The notes: generated by a model not told the origin, from the letters alone. Numbered from the stretch's first letter, positions 1 to 10,890 are shown. The stretch: 64,000 bases of DNA from Sisyra terminalis (GCA_958496175.1 OY292274.1:30605482-30669481), one strand, 5' to 3'. Translations and numbers: made by a program.

Positions 1-1
1 G

Positions 2-820
2 GTGGTATCTCGAGTTATGACATTGATCTCTGGGTCGACTTTGACTGCTATTTAGTCCTTCTGGTTTATGTGATTTTATTTCACTTCGCCTGTTTATTAT
101 TCTGGTCGAGTTTCTAATCCGTGGATCCTCTACGTATATTGTATCGTCGAATAGTGTTACTCCTTTAGCAATATAGTTCAATATTGGGTTTCCCCAATGC
201 CCTGGATTACTCCGATCTAGGTTTAGTTCTTGATCCAAGCGTCTTATCAGGTTTTGTTCTGTAATAACTGGTAACGAGTTGATTAATTCTACTTGTACTT
301 CCACATTTTTCTCGCATCTTATTTTTTCTTTTGTCCAGAGTATGTGGTTTGCCATTGCATTACACCACTCATTAATTTCTTCATGTAGCTTTTTATTTTC
401 CTGCATTGTTTTTAGGAACGTTTGTCTTTTATTTTTAACCGTGTTCCATAACCTCTCTTCATTCGTCAGGAATGTACTGTTTCCATCAATTCTGTATCTG
501 TTGCCATTTGCTCGGCTTCCATTCGCTGGTTCTTGTTCGCTTTCGCTGCTGTCTTCATCATTGTCCTGTGCTACATATGACTGACTGGTATGGATTCCAG
601 CTGCCCATTGGTTACTTTTTCTTATGTGTAATGGTGTATTTAATGTTCTCATATCTGTGATTTTTGGAAAGTTAATTATTGTCGTGTCCATTTCTTTCTG
701 CTGGTCCACTTGTAGCTGTGATGTACTTGCCGCTAAAGTCTTGCTTATTTCTGTAACTTTCTCTCTCAGCTGTTGCATCTCTTCCTGTATTTCCTTCTGA
801 GCCCTGCGTGTCTTAACCAT
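2..820 (-). CDS. gag-like protein of retrotransposon A, partial
   Basis: From the ATG at 820 the minus strand is open for 273 codons to the window edge with no stop, so the C-terminus is missing. The first 45 residues (MVKTRRAQKEIQEEM...) are charged and heptad-like, suggesting a coiled coil. An acidic stretch follows near residues 85-100, and a Trp/Asn-rich core near residues 205-220 includes GHWGNPILNY. The last visible part is Arg/Ser/Gln-rich. No zinc knuckle is reached. Position after LTR, primer site and leader makes this the gag of the element; the sequence alone would not name it. Base composition is clearly less AT-rich than the flanks, as expected for coding DNA. Short open frames on the opposite strand here are shadows. 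The absence of stops suggests the copy is not old. Confidence 0.75.
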   Translation of the reverse strand, partial: MVKTRRAQKEIQEEMQQLREKVTEISKTLAASTSQLQVDQQKEMDTTIINFPKITDMRTLNTPLHIRKSNQWAAGIHTSQSYVAQDNDEDSSESEQEPANGSRANGNRYRIDGNSTFLTNEERLWNTVKNKRQTFLKTMQENKKLHEEINEWCNAMANHILWTKEKIRCEKNVEVQVELINSLPVITEQNLIRRLDQELNLDRSNPGHWGNPILNYIAKGVTLFDDTIYVEDPRIRNSTRIINRRSEIKSHKPEGLNSSQSRPRDQCHNSRYH

Positions 821-1156
821 TTTTACAATTGTTATCGTCCGTTTGTCCGTAAAAGAAAAGGAATTAATTTAAATTTATGATTAATAAATGGACATACAAT
901 ATTTCATTCGTTGGATCAGAATCTCTTAGCCTGTTGCTTGTTACACCTGTCAATAACTATATAATAAAAATAAATAAATAACTTTATAAAACTTGGTTGT
1001 TTCTATCATTTATGCGTCGCTATTTTCGATGCGTTCTTTATGATAGCTGCTCAACGTTTAGTTACTACCTTATCGATTGAAAGGCTGATAGATTTCCAGT
1101 TGACCTCTGAAATAAATAAAGTCAGCTTAATTAATTAAAATAACTAATTAAAACCC

Positions 1157-1167
1157 GTTGGGCGCCA
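1157..1167 (-). other. primer binding site (tRNA-Lys type)
   Basis: The minus strand reads TGGCGCCCAAC one base downstream of the LTR. This is the complement of the 3' end of an insect tRNA-Lys and matches the site type known from gypsy. It fixes the orientation of the element and the LTR boundary at 1169. Confidence 0.8.
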
Positions 1168-1383
1168 TTGTTACGTTGGGGAAACGTAATTCGAGATCTA
1201 ACAAAGTGTCTCGTTTTCGTGGGTTAGCCTGACTAGCACTTAGCTCCATAAACATGTTCAGATGTGGTCCTGGACGTGGCTGGTTGGATCCTTCGCTGGT
1301 ACCATGGACAGGGCAGGTGAATAGGGCTCCGGTAAATCACGATTTCTGGTTTTCGTTGTTTTATACGTTAAAAAAAACAACAC

Positions 1384-1594
1384 AATATTGACACGCTGCC
1401 ACAAATTCTCCACTCACACACAAGAGTTTATTAATCAATAATTAGAGGTTATCATTAATATAAACCATTTAATTAGCTGTACCATTTACAAAATATTGAC
1501 ACGCTGCCACAAATTTTCCACTCGCACACAAGAGTTTATCAATCAATAATTAGAGGTTATCATTAATATAAATAATTAATTAGCTGTACCATTT
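1384..1594 (-). repeat. 108-bp tandem duplication inside LTR
   Basis: Two adjacent copies (about 1384-1491 and 1492-1594) share the core that begins aatattgacacgctgcc. They differ by a handful of substitutions. The minus-strand AATAAA present in the first copy (near 1427-1432) is changed in the second copy, so the duplication leaves one intact candidate polyadenylation signal. Confidence 0.85.
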
Positions 1595-1773
1595 TATCAA
1601 TTACTATCAACGCTACCTGAAATGCAGGGTTAACCAACTGCAACCCATGCACAATCAGTACAAATAGCTTACAATTAATTGATATGGTCAACAATTCTAA
1701 AGATGAACCACGTGCTCTGCACTTAATATATTTTTACATAACCTCAAAAAAAGGCTTAAACGTGGGAATCCAC

Positions 1774-1784
1774 GCCCTTTTATA
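1774..1784 (-). promoter_or_regulatory. TATA box in LTR of retrotransposon A
   Basis: The minus strand reads TATAAAAGGGC, a strong TATA-type core promoter, about 75 bases inside the upstream end of the LTR. This would place the U3/R boundary near 1750, giving a short U3 and a long R/U5. The assignment rests on motif and position only. Confidence 0.6.
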
Positions 1785-1860
1785 GTCCTCGCCGCCATGA
1801 CAGTGGCGTCACGGATTTATCCGAATGCGTTCGGAGGCGCACGATGCCAACATCGTAACA

Positions 1861-4236
1861 TCTTTTACTGCTGATTGATTAAAAAATTACAAAATGATGG
1901 TAGGTTTTCTTAAGATCCGCGCTGCAAATAAGGGTGCCTGCTGTTACATAGACTTTGATTGCCAGACTTCTGACGTGAGCTTATTTCAACTACCCTAAGA
2001 TTTCCAAGCTACATTTATAGAGAACTATAAGTACGGAGGGTAGCTTAGCGAAGGTTTTACTTTTGCAGACAAAACGAATGATGCGTTCAATAGACAATTG
2101 AAGCTTTATTTTCTTTTTTTACGTTGAATGATAGGCATTTGATTTTATGGTCAATAGGTTTTGATGTATTTGCTTCATTATTGTATAAAGCTTTTATTGC
2201 TTCGTTTAATTTTTTAAGATTTAATTAATTTATTTTTGACAAAAGAGATTTTGATTTTACTTATATTTGTGGAAAAAATTCTTAGTGATTTATTGAATTT
2301 ATATTGATAAATGGGCTTTGAATATTGTGAAATATTTAGGTACGTTATGCAATTGAGTAATGATGTGCAAGAAAAAAAATGAACAATGTACTCGTACGTT
2401 GCACATGGCATCGATTGCATTGATTGTTATTTATTACCTCTTTCTTTTTCATATATATTTAGCAAATAAGTAAATCTTTTTTGACTTTTTCATTTTTGAT
2501 AAATGAGTGAAAATATTAGTGAAAATATTCGAAACTATAATACATCATTTAATTTCCGGTGGTAATAAAGTTGCAATTTTTATACTACAAATACATAAAT
2601 AATAAAAAAAAAATGGAAAAAACATTTTTTAAAAATTTTTGTAGTTTGAAAAAAAAGGCAATGGAAAACTAAATTACACTTATAAGTATTTAAAAAATGA
2701 AGAAAAAAACTTTGAAAGAATGAAATTCCCATTTGCAATACAAAATTGTTTCATTAATTTTGAACAGTGAAGTGAATCGTGTTTACTCCCTAGAGAAATA
2801 ACGTCAAGATTGTGTTTTACAGTGTGAATTTCCTATCGAAGAAAAAATCTTTATTTCTTCATCAATAATAAGCGAATTTATCAAATCTTTCCAACAGATT
2901 AAATGCGTAGTGGTTTTGAAGAAAATGATTACTCTCTTATTTTTTCAACATATCCGTAAATACATAATATATCTTGCTTAAAGTGAAAATTTGATGTACT
3001 GGAAATTGAATTTAATTGTAAAAACACATTTGACGAGTTTACACAAATTAAAAGAATCTTACAAACGATATAATTATCAATAGAATTTTTCGAATTCCAA
3101 TCACTGACAATTCACATTGAAGTGCATTTATCATCAAGTTTGGTTATTTTGATGGCATTATAATCCTTTTGAATACAATAATATATGATTCACTACATGA
3201 ACTAGAAAAGCTAAAGTCCCAAACATAGAGATAAATACATTTATATATACCTCTATATAGAATATGCATATAGGAATATAGATGAGCAGTTGGACAATTC
3301 AATGGATGATTTCATATTCGCTTATTTCAGCAAATGTTACGTTCATATAATGAGGCTTGGAATTTCAATTGAAAGTCACAATGGCGTTGCTTTTGCCCCG
3401 GTTTTCACATAATGTAACATCGGTGCTAATGATTGATTCAATTTTAAATGGTGCTGAATTCGCCACCGCAATTCTCTATCTATTTTCTCCCTTTATACGC
3501 CACAACAATGTATAATTGCGTCGTTATATTCGCACTCATCACCGTTTAATATTTCTGTTACATTTTGCACCATTAAAACATTTTACATAAATTATCGAAA
3601 AATTATTGTACGTCGATATAAAAACTCAATTTACGATTCATACGAACATGGTATATGTGAAAAGATTTTTAGTCACGTACGAGAGTTAATTAATTTGTAA
3701 TTTCCAAATTTACATGCAGTCCAGTTCGATTAATTTATTTTGCAGCTATTAATAAAATAAACCACATGTATCTATTTAAGTTTCATAGTTTTATTATTTG
3801 CTTAAATCAATTAAAATTAGAACGATAATAAAATCACTTTGATATTTTCATATTTTATTAATTAGACACTAATATGATTCAATTACTTATATGAATCTAC
3901 ATAAATATAAATAAAATCGAAAGTGCGGAATTTCGACCAAGGGAAAAGAACAATAAAAATCCCGATTAATGCATTCAATGTAATTAAACAAGGCACGACA
4001 ACCCCACTCCAAAGCACAAAAGTGGCTGTCGGTACTTATGAAATATGAAATTTTATGATATCGATATTACTGAGGATGGAAGAATGGTAATTATTAAGAA
4101 TTAAGATTTTCAAAACAAACATAAACCTTAAATAATTTTTGATTATTAATATTTTTATGTTGGCAATAAAAACATAAAAATTAAGTCGATCATCAACTTA
4201 CAAAATATCAAAGCACCTGATCAGATGTTGTTTCAT
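1861..4236. other. AT-rich non-coding DNA
   Basis: No open frame with recognisable content; short frames have the composition of random AT-rich DNA. A slightly richer patch lies at about 3360-3550. No repeat boundary is clear apart from the end of the LTR at 1860. Confidence 0.6.
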
Positions 4237-4423
4237 TGTTTTCGTGGAAACCGGTGGAGTTTGTGATGTTTAGGGTTAAAGTTAGGGTCCTTAGCAACTC
4301 TAGGGTTAAAAAATCCATAATGAGAGAAATATCGAAAATTAGGTCCCTACGAGATTTGAATCCAACACCTATCAGTTTTGGAGCGATCACCTTGACCACT
4401 CGGCCACCAGTAGGCTTTTATCA
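4237..4423 (-). repeat. tRNA-headed SINE-like repeat, copy 1
   Basis: On the minus strand the head begins near 4418 with GCCTACTGGTGGCCGAGTGG, which contains a box-A-like TGGCCGAGTGG (Ser/Leu tRNA style). A box-B-like GGATTCAAATC follows at 4362-4352. The tRNA-like head leads into an AT-rich body with ATATTTCTCTC and a CCCTAG-containing segment. Related copies occur at 59236-59396 and 62560-62723, also on the minus strand, and share the head and the body motif around tatcgaaa. Two overlapping short frames here are not genes. A decayed tRNA gene is less likely because the body is shared between copies. Confidence 0.65.
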
Positions 4424-6045
4424 TTAGTGCTTTGTAAATTATATTGAAATATTGGATAGATGAATTTATTGTTGTTTATTGAACACAGATATTAATAAAT
4501 GCATATTGTATACCATGCCTCTTTATATAGGATTGAATATTTTGTACGATTTACAATTTTGTTAAATTTGTTATAAAAGTATATGACCGTGATTATCGAG
4601 GTATTAGGATTCGTAGAATTGTTCAAATTTCAAATACGGAACAGTGCCTAATAAGGTGAGTTTTGGGAGAATTTTTTTTTCGTGAATCAGAGCAGTAACT
4701 AAAAGTTCTACAAGTATAGTAATATATATAAAAACAATACTTTAAGGTTATGAAATTCTGACCTAATTTTAATATCCATTTAAAATAAGGGTTTTTGAAA
4801 ATATTTGTCTATTTTGAGTTGTCTATTGACTTCAGACCGTTTTTATAGATCCTATGATATTTTTTAGTCATGCCCCCAGAACAATGAAGAAGATCCTGTA
4901 TGTTGTGCAGACGAAATCGAGGATAATCGCTATATACTATGTGTGTCTCATAGAATCAAACGTAATGTATTCCACTTTTTTCTGTTTAGAGATATTTAGA
5001 AAAAACGTTTTATAGCACTGATCATTGAATACATTGAATGTTTCATATTTTAAAGTATTGATATCTCGTGTCACATATTATTAAACTGAAGTTAATAGCC
5101 ACAACAAAGAAAAGTAGAGTACATTAGTTTATTTGAAAAGTATAATTTTGGAAAAGAGTTGATTTAGAAATAAATACCAGGAAAAGAATACTTTTGAAAA
5201 TTATCATTCAGGAAAAAATACGCTTTGAATTTAAATTCCTGGAATAGATTCATTTTGAATGTTCTTAAACAGTTAGTTGTTTTAAAAATTATTTATTCTC
5301 AGAAATTAAATCACAGTACAACAAAAATTTAATTCATCTTGTCCAAAAAGGCTTTAAACATAAAACAAAAAATAAAGAATAAATAAAAATAAAAACACTT
5401 CATTGGAAGAAAAACTATAAATTAAACTCTAGTTGCAATTCCTGGTTCATGACTTTAGAAGATTTTTACAAAAACTCAATTTTCTTGAAGTCCTTAGCCA
5501 CATCCAAAAAAAATATGGCGTAGTGTTTTAATCATCAGCCAGTACTCACATACCATAATGGTATTTTTATTTTGGCCTCCGTATCCATCGGCTACTAAAC
5601 GAATTGGGCTTACTCTTTCAAAGGTGGAGTCTGAAGCTGATGAAAAACTTCTGACCCAACTATTTATTTAAACCCTTGGGTCCGGTATTTTCTGACAAGT
5701 AAAATAAAAAAAAAACAGTTTCCTTAGTAAGAGAAGAAAGCGCATTTTCTATAATTACACCAAAAAGATACAAATATAACTGATGATTATAGTATGCTAT
5801 TTGATCAAATACTTTTGGTAGTGTCATATTTTTCTGACAATCGAAGGACATTGTGAGCAAATCATCTCTTTTCTGATTACAAATTTCAAAAATGTTTTTG
5901 TAATTTTCTCGTTCCTGTCAGCATTTGCTTTAATTTTTAGAAGATATTTAAGCTGAAGGAAACGCATATTACAATATGAAAATATTCAACAATTAGAATT
6001 TTTCTGCAATAATAAAAATACACATAGTTTGGTTCAACCACTTAA
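4424..6045. other. AT-rich non-coding DNA
   Basis: No supported gene. Homopolymer-rich sequence with a few moderately complex patches (4860-4960, 5560-5690) in which I recognise nothing. Confidence 0.6.
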
Positions 6046-6692
6046 TCTAATATATAAAATTCTCGTGTCACGGGGTGCGTAACCAAACTCCTCCGAAACG
6101 GCTCGACCGATTTTCGTGAAATTTAGCGTGCATATCGGTTAGGGTGGAGAATCGGACAACATCTATTTTTCATCCCCCTAAATGGTAAGGGTGGTCCACC
6201 CTTAATTTTTATTTTTATTTTTTGGATAAAATTGTTTTTAATTTTTTATGATACATCATACAAAAATACATACAACCCAAAAAATTTCACCCCCCTATGA
6301 TCAACCCTTATTTTTTTATTTATTAATTAAAAACTTTAATTTTTTTTGGCAAGATTTTTATTTTGTCATGACTTAGAATAAAAAAAATTCATATTACTCT
6401 TAATTTTCACCCTTCTACGATCAACCCCTATTTTTATTTGTTAATTATACACTTTAATTTTTTTGACCAGAATTTATTTTCAATTAGATCTCCCGCCCTT
6501 GCCGGTCGATAACTGATCAACTATCAATCGATCAGTCATCCCCGGCAGGTGTCACCATTCATCCAGCAAACATCACGGAGTAGGGATGAGGACGAAGCCG
6601 GTCTCCTGTCTTACTCACTACACATTTTTTAGCCATTTTTTTTTTGGTTTTATTTGTGTATCAATCGTAGAGTGCTGTACGACTGTTATCTA
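6046..6692 (+). mobile_element. Helitron-like 5' terminus and fragment
   Basis: Starts with TCTAATATATAAAATTCTCG directly after an A, the Helitron 5' TC signature. The next 120 bases (CTCCTCCGAAACGG, GACCGATTTTCGTGAAATTT) look like the 5' region seen in many insect Helitron-like repeats. A C-rich poly-T landscape follows, then a GC-richer stretch at 6490-6600. A second 5' terminus begins at 6693. This fragment is either the true start of the 6046-13350 element or the stump of an older one into which the second inserted. Confidence 0.55.
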
Positions 6693-8077
6693 TCTATTAG
6701 TATAAAGAGGAAAGATTTGATTGTTTGTTTGCTTTGAATAGTCTCCAAAACTACTTGACCGATTTAAAAAATTCTTTCACTGTTGGGAAGCTACACTGTT
6801 TCCGGAGAACATAGGCTATATTAAATTTTCAAAAAAGTTAGGGATCCACACTAAAACTCCAATAATGAAACCCAAGGTCTGAAAAAATTACCAAAAAACA
6901 TTCTTTTATCGCGTGCGCTGCGAAAACTATTGGTTACAGAACAAAATAATGTAATACGATTTTGTAGAACATATCATTATCTACAAAAAAAAGAGCGACA
7001 GCATATGTCTAACTATTATAGTTATGTCACAATAAGTGTTTTTTCATTTTAAAAAAATTATATAAATGCCACCGGTATAAAAGCTCTTTTTTTATAATTT
7101 GGGATTAATCCTTATCAAAATAAATGACTTCATATTTAAGTTTGCTTCAATGCCATTATATAATTTTTTGAGTTATTCAATTTGAACATTCCATTCGAAA
7201 GATATCACAAGTTTAAAAATGTAAGTTATTTGAAAAATGAAAAATGTTAAAATACTAAAACGTGCCTTTTTGAAATATAAATGTTTCTATACATAATAAA
7301 CACTTAATACAATTATGCGTTCATAGCACATTCGCTTACGTATCTGAAATTCAAATGCTCGCAATAGAAGAGACGTGGGTTCGAATCTTACAGTAAACTT
7401 TTTTTTTATTTTTTTTTTTTACAAAACTGTTGAAAATAAATCCTTAGGGTTGCTCAATAAGGAAATATTAACGAAAAAAGTAACAGTAGTAGTAAAAAAA
7501 ATAATTATATTAATAAAGCTTAAAGTAAATACGTTTTAAAAACCGTGCATACATAAAATCGTGTAACTATATATCTCAGCCAAATAAAATTTTAATATTC
7601 GGTGTATTCCTTATAAGAAGTAGGCATGTGAAAATTTTTTTTTTTTGAAAATTCCTACCCTAAAAGAGTGAATTGGGGTGATTAAGTTTCTTTGAGAAAA
7701 TGTAGAGTTAATCAACAATCGAAATTTTGAATTTACTAAGTGTAATTAATAAATAAATAATTAATTAATAGTAAGTTTCTGTTTTTGTTATATAATTTTA
7801 ACACAACATTTTAAATAACGTAATTAGTATGAAAGTTTAGGTAGTAGGTATTTATACCAAATACCATAGAGGCGGTTTTTAATTTTTGTTTGTTTTTCAA
7901 CAATCAAACTTTTTAAAATCTAATTTTTATGAACCAATGATTGTGAACTGGAGCAATTATATGTCCGCTAAAAAGCATTATGGAAGCAATTTTTTTGTCA
8001 TATAACAACAATTGGTTTTCAAATTGTTCTAAATACCGAGGAAGAGTTAGCATAGAAGATATATATATATATATATA

Positions 8078-8362
8078 TATAATTTTCTATAATAATAATT
8101 AGCCAAATTTGTTTCTCTATAAAATAAAGTTTTTATTAGAATTAAGATTATTAATTACAATAATGAAAAATTACCTATAAAATAAAGAAACGACAATTAA
8201 AGCTAATTATTCGTACAATTCTAATATTTGTAAAACTATGTTATTGCAATTTATAATATTTGTAAAAATTAATTATTTATTTTATGTCAAAATTTTGTAT
8301 GTTATAAATCAAGCGGCTGAGGAAGTACGCGCCAAAATTAAAGGGAATATATTCTCTTTACA
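8078..8362 (-). repeat. 3' LTR of gypsy-type element
   Basis: Identical to 10563-10847. On the minus strand it starts TGTAAAGAG immediately after a purine tract. The stop codon of the ORF (TAA, 8360-8358) lies within the first bases of this LTR. The far end reads ...AAAATTATA, not the canonical CA, and merges with the AT repeat. Confidence 0.88.
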
Positions 8363-10541
8363 TCTCCCCTCCTCGAGATGTAACTCCTGCGATGTTTCGA
8401 TCATTTTCATTATTTAACATTGGAATCAATTTTGTTACATGGAATAGATTTGTTTCTTCATTTCTTTTTCCAGTCTTTATTTTATAAATTGAATTTGAAA
8501 TTTTTTTGTCTATTGTAAATGGTCCGATTCTTAGTTCTTCTAGCTTCCTTCTATTAAGTTTGTGTCCACTTTCTATGAATGCCATATCCCCCACGTTGAA
8601 TTCATGGTGTCTTCTATTTCTGTCGAATATATTTTTATTATAGTTTTGGGATTTCAATGTTCTCTCTAATGCTATCTTCTTATCTCTTGCCCAGTCTTCT
8701 CCATTCTTCCTTCTTCTCAATTCCTCCGGTATATTACTGGTGTCTGTACCATGTAATAGATATTCTGGTGTAAATCCTGTAATTGTATGTTCTAATGTAT
8801 TATAAGTATTAACACATTCCCTTGCTATCGATGTCCATGCTCTCTTTTTCTTCTTCTTTTGTAATAGTTCGTTATTCATCTGATCCAATTTTATTTCATC
8901 TATTTTAACCATTCCAACATCATACTTGTCCTTTGCAAACACTGACTTGTCGTTATCCATTAATTTTTCTATCTTAATTCTTTTATCTCTATCTAAATGT
9001 TCTAGTTTACTATCAAATTCATCTACTTCCACGTGTTCGTTAAAATTAACTGAACAATTTATGGCTTTATTTTTGTTTGTATTTAATATTTTTTTCGGGT
9101 TTTCTATGTCATCTATTTTCTGTGAAACTTCCAAATTTTCATTCATTTTCAACTTGAACACGGGAATTAAATCTAGTCCTATTATAAAATCTTCGAAATC
9201 ATCTCTTTCTACTATGTACACGTCTACTTCTTTTTCTATATTGAATATTTTTACCCTCAATCTTACCAATCCATTCGTATGATTCACACCATTGACAGAC
9301 TTTATGAATATTTTGTTTTTATCCTCACTATTACCTTTTATCTTAATCCACTTCGAATTTATTAAAGATACTTGAGAACCCGGATCATATGTACCCATCA
9401 TCTCTATTTTATTGCCAATTATCATCCTAAGCCTGATCAATGGTGTTACTATTCGTTTTTTTGCTTCTTTATTTAGACTTACTTCTATTACTGCATTGAT
9501 CCCAATAGCTTTAGGTCTCCTCACTAGTTTAAACCAGCACTTCTCTTCTGGGTGATATCTTACACCTTTACCCAAATCTTCACATATCTTGCATGGTTTT
9601 TTTTCTTCAATTTTTACTTTGTATTCGGGTCTACCTTCTCTTTTAGATATTTTTCTTTTATCTGACATTCCATCAAGCTTTTGTAATTCATTGATTAAGA
9701 TTTTTGTATTTAGTATTTCATCCCTGTCAATTTTCTCTCTGATAAATTCTGGCAGACCAAATGCAATTCTATCTATCATTGTATCAGCGTCCATATTCTT
9801 ATTTATTTCCAATAATAGTCGTTCTTTCGTTATTGCATATTGCACAAGTGAACCCTCTTTATACTTAAAGTAGTGGGCATATGCTCTGCTGCTCCATCCC
9901 TTACTTGAAAAGGTTTCTATTAACACCTGTTTCCATCCATGCCAATCATTTTCATGTTCTCCTTTAATGGCTGTAGCGGTGTACCAGTCTTGGGCAGTTC
10001 TATCTAAAAATGTCCTTAATAGTTCGATTTTGGTTTTATCTTTCTGGATTGAAAATCTTTCACATTCTTTGTCGAATGTGTCTAACCATTGTCTAACATT
10101 AGATGTTTTATAATTAAATTTTTCTATAATAAATTTATCCGCTACGTGTTTTAAATTTTTTTCCTCTTCTTTTTTTTCGGATTTTTCGACTAATTTTTCT
10201 AATATTCCTGCTAATTCTGATTGTTCCTTTATATCTTGAAAATTTTGCCTTAAATATTTTCCTCCAAAGTGAATATTCCCATCATCGTCCAAATATATCT
10301 TTTGCAATTCTTTTGTTAGCGTTATCCATATTATTAATTTATCATTTCTTTTTACTAATGAATCTTTGACTTTTTTAAAAACAGCCGTATTCCTTAACTC
10401 TTTATGGGAATCCGCATAAATGAGTTCGTCCGGTATTGCATATCTATCACCTTGTTCCGTCAAAATTGATGTTATGGCTACCACTGTAGTTTTACTATCC
10501 TTTGGAGAAGCCACAGCCTTAAACTCAAACTTCAACTTCAT
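8358..10541 (-). CDS. Gag-protease-integrase-tail fusion polyprotein (RT deleted)
   Basis: 727 codons, intact. Residues 1-130 are a charged N-terminal region. Residues 135-290 are a retrotransposon gag domain (QWLDTFDKECERF at 151-163, FLDRTAQDWY, LPEFIREKID). C317-x2-C320-x9-H330-x4-C335 resembles a zinc knuckle. Residues 375-465 are a retropepsin, with the active-site motif DPGS at 386-389 (Pro in place of the usual Ser/Thr) and IIGLD at 453-457. Around 536-551 comes the lead-in to a reverse transcriptase (AKDKYDVGMVKIDEIKL). The frame then passes through Gln-Lys-rich residues 561-566 into the end of the integrase core (CVNTYNTLEHTITGFTPEYL, 576-595) and the GPY/F module (RIGPF at 671-675). 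RT, RNase H and the DDE core are missing without loss of frame. The start ATG is only 22 bases inside the 5' LTR. Confidence 0.9.
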   Translation of the reverse strand: MKLKFEFKAVASPKDSKTTVVAITSILTEQGDRYAIPDELIYADSHKELRNTAVFKKVKDSLVKRNDKLIIWITLTKELQKIYLDDDGNIHFGGKYLRQNFQDIKEQSELAGILEKLVEKSEKKEEEKNLKHVADKFIIEKFNYKTSNVRQWLDTFDKECERFSIQKDKTKIELLRTFLDRTAQDWYTATAIKGEHENDWHGWKQVLIETFSSKGWSSRAYAHYFKYKEGSLVQYAITKERLLLEINKNMDADTMIDRIAFGLPEFIREKIDRDEILNTKILINELQKLDGMSDKRKISKREGRPEYKVKIEEKKPCKICEDLGKGVRYHPEEKCWFKLVRRPKAIGINAVIEVSLNKEAKKRIVTPLIRLRMIIGNKIEMMGTYDPGSQVSLINSKWIKIKGNSEDKNKIFIKSVNGVNHTNGLVRLRVKIFNIEKEVDVYIVERDDFEDFIIGLDLIPVFKLKMNENLEVSQKIDDIENPKKILNTNKNKAINCSVNFNEHVEVDEFDSKLEHLDRDKRIKIEKLMDNDKSVFAKDKYDVGMVKIDEIKLDQMNNELLQKKKKKRAWTSIARECVNTYNTLEHTITGFTPEYLLHGTDTSNIPEELRRRKNGEDWARDKKIALERTLKSQNYNKNIFDRNRRHHEFNVGDMAFIESGHKLNRRKLEELRIGPFTIDKKISNSIYKIKTGKRNEETNLFHVTKLIPMLNNENDRNIAGVTSRGGEM
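8364..8375 (-). other. polypurine tract
   Basis: The minus strand reads CGAGGAGGGGAG directly before the 3' LTR, the position and composition of a plus-strand-synthesis primer. It also codes for part of the last residues of the ORF. Confidence 0.8.
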
Positions 10542-10562
10542 TTTGTACAGAAATTGTCGTTT

Positions 10563-10843
10563 TATAATTTTCTATAATAATAATTAGCCAAATTTGTTTC
10601 TCTATAAAATAAAGTTTTTATTAGAATTAAGATTATTAATTACAATAATGAAAAATTACCTATAAAATAAAGAAACGACAATTAAAGCTAATTATTCGTA
10701 CAATTCTAATATTTGTAAAACTATGTTATTGCAATTTATAATATTTGTAAAAATTAATTATTTATTTTATGTCAAAATTTTGTATGTTATAAATCAAGCG
10801 GCTGAGGAAGTACGCGCCAAAATTAAAGGGAATATATTCTCTT

Positions 10844-10847
<4 letters not shown>
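10563..10847 (-). repeat. 5' LTR of gypsy-type element
   Basis: Identical to the 3' LTR at 8078-8362. The ORF begins 22 bases after it on the minus strand, leaving room for only a very short primer site; I do not recognise the tRNA used. Confidence 0.88.

Positions 10848-10887
<40 letters not shown>
10847..10887. repeat. (AT)n microsatellite at insertion site
   Basis: About 20 AT units directly abut the 5' LTR; a matching tract (8059-8080) abuts the 3' LTR. It is the loop of the inverted duplication and the target of the gypsy-type insertion. The Ile-Tyr frame read through it is not a gene. Confidence 0.9.

Positions 10888-10890
<3 letters not shown>

Larger units (their letters stand above)
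1..1860 (-). mobile_element. LTR retrotransposon A, 5' portion
   Basis: Reading the minus strand, the order is LTR (1860 to 1169), one base, primer binding site (1167 to 1157), a leader of about 340 bases, then an open gag-like frame starting at 820 and running off the window. The LTR ends are a perfect 7-bp inverted repeat, TGTTACG/CGTAACA. The primer-site type and general plan fit Ty3/gypsy-like elements of insects; superfamily is inferred because pol is outside the window. Only one LTR is visible, so neither the target duplication nor LTR divergence can be read. Confidence 0.85.
1169..1860 (-). repeat. 5' LTR of retrotransposon A
   Basis: A 692-bp LTR bounded by TGTTACG on the low-coordinate side and CGTAACA on the high side, giving canonical TG...CA ends on the minus strand. 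The boundary is supported by the primer binding site one base inside the element. It carries a TATA box and an internal 108-bp tandem duplication. The partner LTR lies left of the window. Confidence 0.85.
8078..10848 (-). mobile_element. gypsy-type LTR retrotransposon, internal-deletion copy
   Basis: Two direct LTRs of about 285 bp (8078-8362 and 10563-10847) flank a single ORF on the minus strand. I compared the LTRs base by base and saw no difference. The element sits inside an (AT)n tract, present on both sides (8059-8080, 10847-10887), so the exact outer boundary and target duplication cannot be resolved. The ORF keeps gag, protease and the integrase C-terminus but lacks reverse transcriptase, RNase H and the integrase core. 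It is therefore non-autonomous and must have been moved by a full-length relative. Confidence 0.9.

Noticed and set aside
279..660. Plus-strand open frames of 101 and 62 codons
   Set aside because: They are antisense to the gag-like frame of retrotransposon A and have no domain.
4208..4427. A tRNA gene at 4.35-4.42 kb
   Set aside because: Box A and B are present but no convincing cloverleaf or anticodon arm, and two other copies share a non-tRNA body, so a SINE-like repeat is better.
8926..9873. Plus-strand open frames of 118 and 94 codons
   Set aside because: Antisense shadows of the intact gypsy-type polyprotein.
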